Shown here: one piece after another, positions 19,314 to 29,563 of the stretch
Position numbering within the stretch: the stretch's first letter is position 1
Layout of the letters: each line of letters opens with the position of its first letter
Source: Rhodospirillales bacterium
GTDB taxonomy: Bacteria; Pseudomonadota; Alphaproteobacteria; Rhodospirillales; Magnetospirillaceae
Length of the DNA: 64,000 nt
Reading direction: 5' to 3'
NCBI GenBank assembly: GCA_014380005.1
Contig: JACMKT010000152.1
Coordinates: 1 to 64,000, forward strand
Program-made: the position numbers and the translations under genes
The notes under the pieces: generated by a model
The model's input: the letters and a program-made list of their open reading frames with translations, nothing else
Told to the model about the DNA's origin: nothing
Database searches by the model: none

Positions 19314-21470
19314 TCAGGCGCCTTCAGACAGGGAGATGCGGCGGCCCTGGCTCAGGGAGTCCAGCACGGCGATGGTGGCAAGGCTGGTTTCCACCAATTC
19401 GGCCTCATCCACCGGGGCTTGGCCGGTGGTGACGCCCTTGACGAAGGCCTCCAGCTCGGCGCGGTGGCCCTTGTCCTGGCCCATCTTGGCTTTTTCCGTC
19501 CGGGTCCGGCCATTTTCAGTGACCGACAGCGACAGGAAATTGTCGATGGCGATGACCGTTCCGCCGGCGAAACACTCGAAGCGTTCCTTGGAGAACGAGG
19601 AATCGCCCTGGGCGGTGTAGATGATGGTCGCCAGCGAGCCGTCGGCGAAGCCCAGGGTGATGGTCAGATCGTCGCAGCCGCCATGGGTGACGCCTGCGGC
19701 ATCGGCCTGCACGGTGGTGATGGGGCTGCCGGCCAGGGTGCGGGCTAGATCGATGAAGTGGCAGGCTTCACCCAGGATACGCCCGCCGCCCTCTTCCGCC
19801 GCATTGACCCAGCTTTCCGCCGGCAGCGCGCCCGCATTGACCCGCAGCACCAGCATCTTGGGGCCGTTATGGCGGGCCAGCAGGGCGCGGGCCTTGACGG
19901 TCATGGGGGCGAAGCGGCGGTTGAAGCCGACGGTGAAGAAGCCGTTCGAGCCATTGCGCGCGGCGACGATTTGATTGATGCCCGCGCGGTCCAAAGCCAG
20001 CGGCTTTTCCACGATGACCGATTTGCCGGCGGCCAGCACGCGCGCGGTCAGTTCGGCGTGGTTGGAATGGCGCGTCGCCACCAGCACGGCGTTGATGGCG
20101 GGATCGGCCAAGACTTCGTCCAATTCCGTGGTGGCATGGGCAAAGCCGAAGGCGCCCTTGGCATGGTCGGCGGTCTGGCCGCGGGTGGTGCAGATGGTCT
20201 TCAGGCTGACGCCGGAAATGCGCTTCAGCTCGGGCAGCAGCACCGTGCGGGCGAAATTACCGGCGCCGATGACGCCCATGACACAGGGGCCGGACAATGT
20301 GGCTTGGGGGAAAGCCACCGGCGCCACTTTCGTTCCGGTATCGTAGTGGAGTACCACGCCCATATTGGGCTCGGTCCGCTCGGTTACCAGGGTATAGGCG
20401 GCTTCCGACTGGTCGAAGGGGAAGCGGTGGGTGATCAGCACGCCCACATCCAGGCGGCGGGCCTGGGCGGGGTCCATCAGGCGGACGCATTCGCGCAGGT
20501 TTTCGCTTTCGGTCCAGCGTACCCAGCCGACGGGGTATTTGACCCCCCTGCCCTCGAAATCCTCGTCATAGCGGCCCGGCCCGTAGGAGCGCGAGACCAC
20601 TAGCTGCAGCTCTTTCTTCATGAAGGCGGCATAGGGGAATTCGGTGCCGGTCTTGCCGACCATGACCAGTTTGGCCCGGTCGCGCGCCAGCTCTGCCGCC
20701 AGTTCCAGCGGGTCGGACGAATCCGTGGCCGCCGCGATCAGGATGCCGTCGCAGCCCTGACCGCCGGTCAGTGCGGCCACCGCCTCGGCCAGACCGGGCT
20801 CGCCCAGGCGCCACACCAATTCGGCGCCGCTGCGCTTGGCAAGCTCCAGGCGGCTGGGGTCCACGTCCACCGCGACGACGCGGGCGCCCGACAGGCTCAG
20901 CAATTGGCTCGCCAGCTGGCCGACCAGACCGACGCCGAGGACCAGCACAACGTCACCCAATTGCGGGCCCAGATTGCGGACACCGGCCATGGCGATGGAG
21001 GCCAGGGTGCCGAAACAGGCTTCCTCATCGGTCACGCCATCGGGGATGGGGGCGACCAGATTGCGCGGCACCACATTCAGCTCGGCATGATTGGCAAGCC
21101 CGGCCCCGGCCAAGGCCACGCGCTGGCCGATGCGGAAGGTGCCCTCCAGGCCGGAGCCGATGGCGACGATCTCGCCGGCGGCGGAATAGCCCAGGGGCAT
21201 GGGCTCGTCCAACCGGGCCATCACCGCCTTGAAGGTGGAGATGATGCCGTCGCGCTTGGCCTTATCCAGCACCTTCTTGACCAGATCGGGCCGCGCCGAC
21301 GCCTTGGCGGCGAGGCTTTTCTTGGCGAAATCGATGACCATGCGCTCGGTCCCGGCGGAGATCAGCGAGGCGCGCGTGCGCACCAGTACCGAACCGGCGC
21401 GGACCTTGGGATCGGGGACCTGCTTGAGGGCCAGCTTGCCGGTGCGAGCGCTTTGGATGACTTGCTTCAT
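19314..21470 (-). CDS. bi-domain oxidoreductase: zinc-type alcohol dehydrogenase fused to Gfo/Idh/MocA
   Basis: N-terminal MDR-like (GDVVLVLGVGLVGQLASQLL), C-terminal Gfo/Idh (GVIGAGNFARTVLLPEL ... VEKPLALD). Confidence 0.9.
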   Translation of the reverse strand: MKQVIQSARTGKLALKQVPDPKVRAGSVLVRTRASLISAGTERMVIDFAKKSLAAKASARPDLVKKVLDKAKRDGIISTFKAVMARLDEPMPLGYSAAGEIVAIGSGLEGTFRIGQRVALAGAGLANHAELNVVPRNLVAPIPDGVTDEEACFGTLASIAMAGVRNLGPQLGDVVLVLGVGLVGQLASQLLSLSGARVVAVDVDPSRLELAKRSGAELVWRLGEPGLAEAVAALTGGQGCDGILIAAATDSSDPLELAAELARDRAKLVMVGKTGTEFPYAAFMKKELQLVVSRSYGPGRYDEDFEGRGVKYPVGWVRWTESENLRECVRLMDPAQARRLDVGVLITHRFPFDQSEAAYTLVTERTEPNMGVVLHYDTGTKVAPVAFPQATLSGPCVMGVIGAGNFARTVLLPELKRISGVSLKTICTTRGQTADHAKGAFGFAHATTELDEVLADPAINAVLVATRHSNHAELTARVLAAGKSVIVEKPLALDRAGINQIVAARNGSNGFFTVGFNRRFAPMTVKARALLARHNGPKMLVLRVNAGALPAESWVNAAEEGGGRILGEACHFIDLARTLAGSPITTVQADAAGVTHGGCDDLTITLGFADGSLATIIYTAQGDSSFSKERFECFAGGTVIAIDNFLSLSVTENGRTRTEKAKMGQDKGHRAELEAFVKGVTTGQAPVDEAELVETSLATIAVLDSLSQGRRISLSEGA

Positions 21471-21528
21471 GGGAGTCTCGCGACTTTCAGCCGTTGCGGC
21501 ATGGACAGGATCGGCTTGTTAGCCTAAC

Positions 21529-22782
21529 TCAATTCTCAATGGTGCCGGTCAGCGCCCCTTGGCGGCCCGCCGCCAGTTCAAGGACGCGCAGCATGCGTTC
21601 GGCCTGATGCTCGCGGCTATGGCTGGGAGCGGCGGCAAGGCTGGTGGAGGCCAGGGCGTTACGGGTTGCCGGTTCATCCATCAGCCGCCGGGCAGCATTT
21701 GCCAGGGCCAGCGGGTCGCCCGCCGGCACCCACAGCCCGGCGCCGTCATCCATGACGATGCGGCTGGCCTCGCCTTCCGGGCTGACCAGCAGGATGGGCA
21801 GGCCCATGGCCATGGCTTCGAATATCTTGGAGGGGATCACTTCGGCGAAGGCGTCGTCGTTCTTCAGATGGACCAGGGCGGCGTCGCATAGGGACCACAC
21901 CAGGGGCATCTTTTCCTTGGGCTGGGATTCGCCGAACACCACATTGGTCAGGCCGCGCCGCTTGGCTTCGTCCATCAGCATCTGGCGCTCGGCTCCCGCG
22001 CCCACCAGCAGGAAGCGGAAACGGTCATTGCCGCGCAGATGCTCGGCGGCGTCCAACACGTTGATCAGGCCATGGGCCATGCCGTGGGTGCCCACATAGC
22101 CGATGACGAATTTATCGTCCAAGCCCCAATGGGCGCTTAAAGCTTCGTCGCGGGGCCGGGGGGCATAGCGCGGCAGATCGACGCCGTTCAGCACCACGGC
22201 GATCTTCTTGGCGGGAATGCCGCGCCCGGTCAAATCGCGCTTGAACGCCTGGGTCAGCGCCGCCACGGATTCCGAACGGCGGTAGAGGAATAGCTCCAAC
22301 GCTTCCAGCGCGCGGATCAGCGGGCTTTGCCGCATGGCGCCCACCGCCAGGATGGAGCGCGGCCACAGATCGCCCAGTTCGAACACGAAGGGCAGACGGC
22401 GGCAGGCGGCCAGCGCCCAGCCCCCCACGGCGGCGAAGAATTGCGGCGAGGTCGCCACCACCACATGGGGCCGTTTGACCACCAATCCGGCGGCGAAGGC
22501 GGTGACCATGAACGATACGAAGTCCAGAGTGCGCCGAAGGAAGCCTTCATTGGCGGCGATGTAGGTCTTGACCCGGATGACGCGGATGCCGTCGCGCATC
22601 TCGCTTTGATACCAGCGGTTCTGCCAGCCGTCGTGCAGCTTGCCCTGGGGAAAATTGGGGGCGCTGGTGATGATGGTGACCTCATGGCCCCAGCGTGCCC
22701 AATAGACGGCGCGCTCGTACACCCGCGTGGCGGCGGCGTTGGTCTCGGGCGGGAAGTTTTCGGTCAGGAACAGGATGCGCAT
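21529..22782 (-). CDS. glycosyltransferase family 4 (WbuB-like)
   Basis: MRILFLTENFPPETNAAATRVYERAVYWARWGHEVTIITSAPNFPQGK; FVIGYVGTHGMAHGL. Confidence 0.9.
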   Translation of the reverse strand: MRILFLTENFPPETNAAATRVYERAVYWARWGHEVTIITSAPNFPQGKLHDGWQNRWYQSEMRDGIRVIRVKTYIAANEGFLRRTLDFVSFMVTAFAAGLVVKRPHVVVATSPQFFAAVGGWALAACRRLPFVFELGDLWPRSILAVGAMRQSPLIRALEALELFLYRRSESVAALTQAFKRDLTGRGIPAKKIAVVLNGVDLPRYAPRPRDEALSAHWGLDDKFVIGYVGTHGMAHGLINVLDAAEHLRGNDRFRFLLVGAGAERQMLMDEAKRRGLTNVVFGESQPKEKMPLVWSLCDAALVHLKNDDAFAEVIPSKIFEAMAMGLPILLVSPEGEASRIVMDDGAGLWVPAGDPLALANAARRLMDEPATRNALASTSLAAAPSHSREHQAERMLRVLELAAGRQGALTGTIEN

Positions 22783-22789
22783 GGCGGCG

Positions 22790-24064
22790 TCAGTCGTTGG
22801 TGCGGGCGTTTGTGTGGGCGTCGGTGCGGGCGTTGGAGAACATGGCGGCGCACAATGCAGCCACCAGCCACAGGGTGCCCTGCCACCAGCTTTGCCAGAT
22901 GCCGTAGCTGACCAAGGCGACCACGAAGGCCGCTGCCGTGGCGGCAAGGGGGGCGGCGGGATGGGCCATGCGGCCCATGGCCAGGACCGCCAGGGCCAGG
23001 AAGGCGGCCACGGCGGCGGTGCCCACCGCGCCCAGTTCCAGCCACCATTGCAGGGCGGCTTGATGGGGGTGCAGGGGCAGATGGGCTTGCAGGATTTCGG
23101 TATTGTCCAGGTCGCGGCGGATGATGATGGCGCTGTCATCGGCCCCGGGAATGGTGCGCGACCCGTCCAAACCCCAGCCCAGCACGGGCTTTTCGTAAAT
23201 TTTGCCGGTGGTGAACGTCCAGATCACCAGCCGGTGCAGGGACGAAGACGGGATCATGTGGAAATTGTCGTGCAGCATCTGCGGCGACGGCGACAGCCGC
23301 ATCACCAGCGGTGCCGCCGCGATGGTGACCACCATGGCCACGGCCAGCACCCGCGAGGTCGCTACCGGACGGCGGCTGGCGGCCCAGGCCACCGCGACCG
23401 CCAAGGGAAGCCCCAGCTTGGACGCCAGGGAATGGCCGATGACAACAACCACCATGACGCCCGCCGTCACGGCAACGGCCCAAATGCGGTGGTTGAACCG
23501 CCACAGCGCCAGCGCCACCGGCAGGCACAGAATGGCGGTCAGGGTGAAGGAGCGCGACAGCTTGTTGAGCTGACTTTCCCGCACAACCTCGGGGGGCAGA
23601 TTATTGAAATTGTGGAGCAACGGGGTCAGGCCGGGGGTCATCAATTCGATGAGCAGCAGAGCCACGTTGAGCGAGAAGCCTGCCGCCAAAGCCAGGACGA
23701 TGGGGCGACGGTCGGTTTGGGGCAAGTCCCGCGCCAGGATCAGCAGGATCATGCCGCCGAACAGCTCGCCCGCCAGGACCATGCTGGTTCGGGCGGTTTG
23801 CACGGGGTCCAGCGCCCAGAAGGTGGACAGCGCACCCCATGCCACCACAAAGGCCAGACAGGCGGCCATGGGCCGGTTCATGCGCTGCCAGGGGCGGCTG
23901 TGCCATCCGGCGGCCAAGGCCCACACCACGATGACGGCAAACAGCGGCGCCAGCCCCAGCGAGGCGAGCGAGACCAGCAGCGGCGCCACAAGGGCGCCCA
24001 GCAGCAACGGCGTGGCGGGCGATTGCAGCATGGCGGCGGGGGAGTGCTGGCAGAATCTGGACAT
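22790..24064 (-). CDS. O-antigen ligase/polymerase-type membrane protein
   Basis: Multipass hydrophobic protein; HPHQAALQWWLELGAVG typical of the Wzy_C/O-antigen ligase family; overlaps the wecB stop. Confidence 0.75.
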   Translation of the reverse strand: MSRFCQHSPAAMLQSPATPLLLGALVAPLLVSLASLGLAPLFAVIVVWALAAGWHSRPWQRMNRPMAACLAFVVAWGALSTFWALDPVQTARTSMVLAGELFGGMILLILARDLPQTDRRPIVLALAAGFSLNVALLLIELMTPGLTPLLHNFNNLPPEVVRESQLNKLSRSFTLTAILCLPVALALWRFNHRIWAVAVTAGVMVVVVIGHSLASKLGLPLAVAVAWAASRRPVATSRVLAVAMVVTIAAAPLVMRLSPSPQMLHDNFHMIPSSSLHRLVIWTFTTGKIYEKPVLGWGLDGSRTIPGADDSAIIIRRDLDNTEILQAHLPLHPHQAALQWWLELGAVGTAAVAAFLALAVLAMGRMAHPAAPLAATAAAFVVALVSYGIWQSWWQGTLWLVAALCAAMFSNARTDAHTNARTND

Positions 24065-25167
24065 CACAGAATTTGTTCCATCATGGCAACGACCCGCGCG
24101 GCGGCGTGGCCGTCCCAATATTCCGGAATGCGGCCCCGCTTTCCGCCGGTGGCAAGCACATCCGCCGCCGCCGCCAGAATGCGGGCGGGCTCGCGCCCCA
24201 CCAGGGTGTTGGTCCCTTCGGCGATGGTGATGGGCCGTTCGGTATTGTCGCGCAGGGTCAGGCAGGGCACGCCCAGGGCGGTGGTTTCTTCCTGAATGCC
24301 GCCGGAATCCGTGAGCACCATGGTGGCCGAGGCCATCAGCCCCAGCATGCTGAGATAGCTGGCCGGACCGATGGGCAGAATATTCGGTTGCGCCAGCAAG
24401 CCGTCCAGCCCGGCCGCCTGGATGCGGGCGCGGGTGCGCGGGTGCAGCGGCATGATCACCGGCACATCCGTGCCGATGGTTCTCAACGCCTCCAATAAGG
24501 GGCGCAGGATGGCCGGGTCGTCCACATTGGCGGGACGGTGCAGGGTGGACAGGGCGAACCGCCCGGGCGCGGCGAAGCCGGCAGCAGCCAGGGTCTCGGC
24601 AGGCGGGATGGCGCGGGCAAGATTGCTGCGCAGGCTGTCGATCATGACGTTGCCGGCGAAATGGATGCGCGCGGGGGCGATGCCTTCGCGCACAAGGTTT
24701 TCGGTGGCGGAACGTTCGGTGATGAACAGCAGATCGGAAATCTGGTCGGTGAGGATGCGGTTGATCTCTTCGGGCATGGAGCGGTCGCCCGAGCGCAGGC
24801 CCGCTTCCACATGCACCACCGGCACGCCCTTCTTGGTGGCGACCAGCGAGCAGGCCAGGGTGGAATTCACGTCACCCACCACCAGCACCACCGGGTCGGT
24901 GGCCTCGTCCAGCAGGGGCTCGAACCGCTTCATCACCTCGGCAGTCTGCACGGCATGGCTGCCCGAACCCACCTCAAGATTGGCGTCCGGGCGCGGCATG
25001 CCCAGATCCTCAAAGAACGCCTCATTCATTTCTGGATCGTAATGTTGACCCGTATGAATTAGGCGCGGCGAGAAGCGGGGGCTCGCGGCCAAGGCGGCAT
25101 AAAGGGGGGCCATCTTCATATAATTGGGGCGCGCACCGACCACGCACAGCACCGTTCGCTGCCCCAT
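24064..25167 (-). CDS. wecB: UDP-N-acetylglucosamine 2-epimerase (non-hydrolysing; WecB/WbpI family)
   Basis: VLCVVGARPNYMKMAPL; HVEAGLRSGDRSMPEEINR; LTDSGGIQEETTALGVPCLTLR. Confidence 0.92.
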   Translation of the reverse strand: MGQRTVLCVVGARPNYMKMAPLYAALAASPRFSPRLIHTGQHYDPEMNEAFFEDLGMPRPDANLEVGSGSHAVQTAEVMKRFEPLLDEATDPVVLVVGDVNSTLACSLVATKKGVPVVHVEAGLRSGDRSMPEEINRILTDQISDLLFITERSATENLVREGIAPARIHFAGNVMIDSLRSNLARAIPPAETLAAAGFAAPGRFALSTLHRPANVDDPAILRPLLEALRTIGTDVPVIMPLHPRTRARIQAAGLDGLLAQPNILPIGPASYLSMLGLMASATMVLTDSGGIQEETTALGVPCLTLRDNTERPITIAEGTNTLVGREPARILAAAADVLATGGKRGRIPEYWDGHAAARVVAMMEQIL

Positions 25168-25241
25168 AAGGTGACCTCCGACCATTCCGCCTCCTTGGCA
25201 AGCGCTATTGTTTAGCCCCACAACCGGGAAAAAGCTAGCGG

Positions 25242-27305
25242 CTACAGGCCCGCGCCCGGGCAGGCGGGCGTGCCCGCCGAGTGGGCGCCAGGGCGGGTGA
25301 TGTGGAAAATTCCGCTGTTGTGGCGAACCGTCCGTTCGATCCAGGCGGCACCGTCCAGATGGGCCATTTCCTTGGCGAAGCGGGGCCAGTCATTGTTGAA
25401 ATAGCGGCCATAGAGGAAGGTGGGGCCGAAGCTCAGGTAAATGTTGGGATAGTTCAGCCGCGCCACCAAATCCTGCAAGGATTTGGCTTCGGCGAAGTGG
25501 CGCTGAACCGGTTCGCTCCAGAAATCCAGATCGCAGAAGAAGCGTCCGCCCACATAGTGGCGGATGGCGAGGCCGGGCTCGTAATGCACGTATAGGATGG
25601 GGCGGTCGGTGATGGTCCGGCTGAAATCCGGCCCCAGCTCGGTGCGCAATTGGGCCGCCATGTTCAGATCGGGGTTATGGTCGTGATATAGCTGGAACGC
25701 CCAGCCCAGCATGGCCGCCGGCCCCTGGCGCCAGGGCACTGAATGGTGGTCGAGCACGGGCATGGCGGCCAATGCCGCCACCATTACGGCGCCGACGCCG
25801 CTCGCCCATAGCGGCCAGCGTGTCAGCGCGCGGTCGGGCAACAGGCGACCGACGGCAAAGGCGGGCAGGAACGTCGCCACATGGATGGCGATCAATGTGG
25901 TCTTGCTGTAATCGAGGCTGCTGCGGTAACCGATCAGGGCCTGCAGCAATTGGGGCAGCAGCAGCAGCACGAAGGGCGCCCCATAGACGAGCCGCCGCAA
26001 CGGCTGGCGGGCCAAGCGGCGGCGCTGGTGAATCAGCAGGGCGATGATGGCGATCAGATACAGATTGCGTGGGCCGATCACCGTCGGCATCAAGCCCTCG
26101 CCCAGCATCAGGCCAAGGTCGTTGAGGCTGCCCACCAGCAGATAAAGTGCCGAGGCCGGTACGGTATCCAGCAGGCGGCTGCCCGGATAGAACGGGCTGG
26201 GCGGGGAGAGGATGCAGAAAATCTCGCGGGTCGAGAAGGCGACCAGCAGCAGGCCAAGGATGATCCATGGCCCCAGCCGGCGGTCGCCGCGCAGGCGCCA
26301 CACCGCCAGGAAGCCAAGGCCAAGAATAATGCCGGAATAAAAGGCGCCGTAATGGCGGGAAAACACCAAAAACAGCGATGCCGCCGCCGTCCATAGGGCC
26401 GCCGATCTCAGGTCGCGGCCACGCATCATGTGGAACAGCATGACGGCACCGCCCAGGAACAGCAGCCCGTCACCCCAATTGCGCGCCAGCGTGGTGCGGT
26501 ACAGGAAGTCGGTGGCCAGCAGCGCCAGGACCAGCATGGCATAGGTCAGTAGTGCGGCGCGGCTGTGGCGCAGGGCACTGGCGACCAGCACCACGCTGAG
26601 AATGGCCGCCAGGGTCGAGGCCGCGCTATAGGCGGCCCAGGCGCCACTGGAATGGAGCCATTCCCCCAGCGCCACCACACCCATCAAATCCACATTGTAG
26701 AAGATGCTGGTGAGATAGCCCTGGCCGAACGCCATGTCGGCCACCTCGGCAAACCGTCCCAGCTTGAACGAATCCTGGATGTACAGCGGATACCAGCCGT
26801 GATGGGACGACAGGCTGGCCGACGGATCAAGCTGGATGACGCGCAACGTCCACAACACCAGGGCCAGCCCGGCGGCGATCGTCCAAAATAGCGTGCAATT
26901 GGCGGTGATGGGCCGGTCGCCCGGCGGCAACACCCGGCGCAGCACCAGGACGATGAGTGCGGCGGCCACAGCGCTCAGCGGAGCGAAGCTTACAATGGGC
27001 AGGGCCAGCTTGCGCAGGGCGAACATGGCCAAAGCGGTGCTGCCGCTCAGCACCAGGAAACCGAAAGCGGCCCCCGCTACGGAATGAAGGCGCAGAGTGC
27101 GGCCGATGCCGGTGGACAAAGCAAGGAAGACCAGCACATAGGCGAGGATGGCCGACTGCGTTTGTCCTAAAAAAAGCAAGTCAAGCATCGGTGCCCCAAA
27201 CCCTACCTGTGTGGTCCGGTCATATAGCACCCGTCCCGTGAGTGCCGCAACGCCGGGGGCTGTCGCGGGCCTTGCGGTCAGTGCCTTGCGCGTGCTAGCC
27301 CACAA
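25242..27305 (-). CDS. large polytopic membrane protein, unknown function (start uncertain)
   Basis: 687 aa with many hydrophobic helices and a C-terminal soluble tail. Confidence 0.6.
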   Translation of the reverse strand: MWASTRKALTARPATAPGVAALTGRVLYDRTTQVGFGAPMLDLLFLGQTQSAILAYVLVFLALSTGIGRTLRLHSVAGAAFGFLVLSGSTALAMFALRKLALPIVSFAPLSAVAAALIVLVLRRVLPPGDRPITANCTLFWTIAAGLALVLWTLRVIQLDPSASLSSHHGWYPLYIQDSFKLGRFAEVADMAFGQGYLTSIFYNVDLMGVVALGEWLHSSGAWAAYSAASTLAAILSVVLVASALRHSRAALLTYAMLVLALLATDFLYRTTLARNWGDGLLFLGGAVMLFHMMRGRDLRSAALWTAAASLFLVFSRHYGAFYSGIILGLGFLAVWRLRGDRRLGPWIILGLLLVAFSTREIFCILSPPSPFYPGSRLLDTVPASALYLLVGSLNDLGLMLGEGLMPTVIGPRNLYLIAIIALLIHQRRRLARQPLRRLVYGAPFVLLLLPQLLQALIGYRSSLDYSKTTLIAIHVATFLPAFAVGRLLPDRALTRWPLWASGVGAVMVAALAAMPVLDHHSVPWRQGPAAMLGWAFQLYHDHNPDLNMAAQLRTELGPDFSRTITDRPILYVHYEPGLAIRHYVGGRFFCDLDFWSEPVQRHFAEAKSLQDLVARLNYPNIYLSFGPTFLYGRYFNNDWPRFAKEMAHLDGAAWIERTVRHNSGIFHITRPGAHSAGTPACPGAGL

Positions 27306-27342
27306 CAGTCGCCAAGGCAGTCTTTGAGGGAAAGAACGCCCA

Positions 27343-28101
27343 ATGCCTTTCGAGAGTTATTTCACCCATGACGGCGTGCGCCTGCTGTTCCGCGCCGCCC
27401 GTGCCGCCGCACCGGTGTTTCCATTGCGCGATTGGCAGGGCCAGAACGGCATCATTTTGCGCCACGATGTGGATCTGGACGTGACCGCCGCCTTCCGCCT
27501 ATCGGAAATCGAGGCGGAAGAGGGGGTTCGCTCCACCTTCTACTTCCTGGTGACGGCTGAGACCTACAATCTGGCGGCTTCGTCCAACCGCGCATTGTTG
27601 CGCCGCATGGCCGATGCCGGGTTCGAGATCGGCCTGCATTTCGACCCCCAGGTCTATGCCGAGGCGGACGAAGCCGAATTGGCGCGCCGCGCCCGTGCCG
27701 AGGGCGATATCCTGGCCGACATCGCCGGGCAGGCGGTGAACTCGGTCAGCCTGCACAATCCTTCGGTCCATGGCCGCTATCTGCTGCTGGACGGCTGGGC
27801 CAATGCCTACGAGCCCGCCATCTTCGCGCCGGACCGCTATCTGTCGGATTCGCGCATGCGTTTTGGCCGTGACCCGCTGGAATTCGTGACCGAGGGGGCC
27901 GGTAAGGTGGTGCAATTGCTGCTGCATCCCCTGCATTACACCCAATCGGGCCAGCCTTACCCTGCGCCCATGCTCAATTATCTGGAAGGTGCCGCCCGCA
28001 CGGTGGATTGCATGTTCCGGGTCAATTCCACCTATCAGGACCGGGTCGGCCATACTCTGGCCGCGGCCATCGCCGCCGCCGCGCCCCACTGGACTCTGTA
28101 A
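27343..28101 (+). CDS. polysaccharide-deacetylase-like protein
   Basis: IILRHDVDLDVTAAFRLSEIEAEEGVRSTFYFLV...GFEIGLHFD. Confidence 0.7.
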   Translation: MPFESYFTHDGVRLLFRAARAAAPVFPLRDWQGQNGIILRHDVDLDVTAAFRLSEIEAEEGVRSTFYFLVTAETYNLAASSNRALLRRMADAGFEIGLHFDPQVYAEADEAELARRARAEGDILADIAGQAVNSVSLHNPSVHGRYLLLDGWANAYEPAIFAPDRYLSDSRMRFGRDPLEFVTEGAGKVVQLLLHPLHYTQSGQPYPAPMLNYLEGAARTVDCMFRVNSTYQDRVGHTLAAAIAAAAPHWTL

Positions 28102-28106
28102 GCCCC

Positions 28107-29060
28107 ATGAAGCTGTCCATCGTCACCCCCGCCTATCGTGAATCCCGCAATCTGCCGGTCATGTACGACCGTCTCAGCACGGTTTGTAACGATGCCGGAA
28201 TAGATTGGGAATGGGTGATCATCGACGATCACTCGCCCGACAACACCTTCGCCGTGGCCCATGAACTGGCAGAGCGGGACGCGCGGGTGCGCGGCCTGCG
28301 GCTGGCGCGTAATTTCGGCTCGCACGCCGCCATCGGCTGCGGCATTGCCCAGACGCTGGGTGACGCCGTCATCATCATGGCCGCCGATCTGCAGGACCCG
28401 CCCGAGACCATCCCCGCCTTGGTGGAACAATGGTCTCAGGGTGCCCAGGTGGTGTGGGCGGTGCGGGCCAAGCGCGAGGGCGAAAGCGCCTCGACCCTGG
28501 CCTTTTCGCGGCTTTATTACGCGCTCATGCGCCATGTCATCGGCATGAAGGACATGCCCTCGGCGGGGGCTGATTTCTTTCTGGTGGACCGCCGCGTCGC
28601 CGATGCCATGAACAGCTTCACCGAGCGTAATGTCAGCATCGTTGCCTTGGTGCAATGGATGGGCTTCCGTCAGGCCCGCATCGAATACGTCAAGGAAGCG
28701 CGCCTGCACGGGGAATCGGGCTGGAGCCTGTCCAAGAAGATCAAGCTGGTGGTGGATTCCTTCACCTCGTTCTCGTATCTGCCCATCCGCGCCATGTCAG
28801 CCTTGGGCGTGGTGGTCGCCTTGCTCGGCTTCCTGTATGCTGGCTATATCCTGGTGGCGAATTTGATCGACCGCGCCGTGCCCGGTTATGCCTCGCTGAT
28901 GGTGGCGATTCTCGTGCTGTCGGGTTTGCAGATGGCCATGCTGGGCGTGCTGGGCGAATATCTGTGGCGCGTCTTCGACGAATCGCGCCGCCGGCCGCGC
29001 TGGCTGGTGGAAGATGCGGTGGGAAGCTTGCCGGAGGTTAAGGAACCGCCGGCGGAATGA
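28107..29060 (+). CDS. glycosyltransferase family 2 (DPM1/GtrB-like)
   Basis: MKLSIVTPAYRESRNLPVMYDRL; DLQDPPETIPALVEQW; two C-terminal TM helices. Confidence 0.92.
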   Translation: MKLSIVTPAYRESRNLPVMYDRLSTVCNDAGIDWEWVIIDDHSPDNTFAVAHELAERDARVRGLRLARNFGSHAAIGCGIAQTLGDAVIIMAADLQDPPETIPALVEQWSQGAQVVWAVRAKREGESASTLAFSRLYYALMRHVIGMKDMPSAGADFFLVDRRVADAMNSFTERNVSIVALVQWMGFRQARIEYVKEARLHGESGWSLSKKIKLVVDSFTSFSYLPIRAMSALGVVVALLGFLYAGYILVANLIDRAVPGYASLMVAILVLSGLQMAMLGVLGEYLWRVFDESRRRPRWLVEDAVGSLPEVKEPPAE

Positions 29061-29559
29061 TTGTCCGGGCCGGACTTCCCCAGGCCCGCATGCCCGCCGC
29101 CACGTCCCGGTTGACCAGGGACATGGCGCCGATCACCGCCTTGTCGCCGATGGTCACGCCCCGCGCCACCACCGTATTGGGGCCGATATAGACTCCCGAA
29201 CCGATGGTGGTCGGCGCAGTGTCCACCGGCTCAGTGCCCAGGCTGGTGCTGCGGCGCACGGTATCGTGGGTATAAATCTGCACCCCGGCGCTGATGGAGC
29301 ACCAATCGCCGATGATCAGCGGCCCGCCGCTGCCGTCCAGGATGCAATTGGGGCCGATCCAGGTATTGGCGCCCACCCGCACGTCGCCCAGGATCAGCAC
29401 ATTGTCGTAAACGCTGGTGCCTTCGCCGAAGCCCCAGCTTTTCGCCGTTTCCCAGCGGTCGGTGAACAGATCGCCGAAGGGGACGTGGCGCTGGAAGCGC
29501 GTCCGCATATCCTGGCGCAGGGTTTGGTACAGGCTGCGGATCTGCTCGACCAAATCCAT
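29038..29559 (-). CDS. left-handed beta-helix acyltransferase
   Basis: Hexapeptide repeats ILGDVRVGANTWIGPNCILDG ... VYIGPNTVVARGVTIGDKAVIGAMSLVNRDV. Confidence 0.85.
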   Translation of the reverse strand: MDLVEQIRSLYQTLRQDMRTRFQRHVPFGDLFTDRWETAKSWGFGEGTSVYDNVLILGDVRVGANTWIGPNCILDGSGGPLIIGDWCSISAGVQIYTHDTVRRSTSLGTEPVDTAPTTIGSGVYIGPNTVVARGVTIGDKAVIGAMSLVNRDVAAGMRAWGSPARTIIPPAVP

Positions 29560-29563
29560 GGCT

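Noticed and set aside
22727-24295. 522-aa plus-strand ORF
   Set aside because: Antisense to the polymerase-like, wecB and glycosyltransferase genes; Gln/Gly/His-rich with no domain signature.
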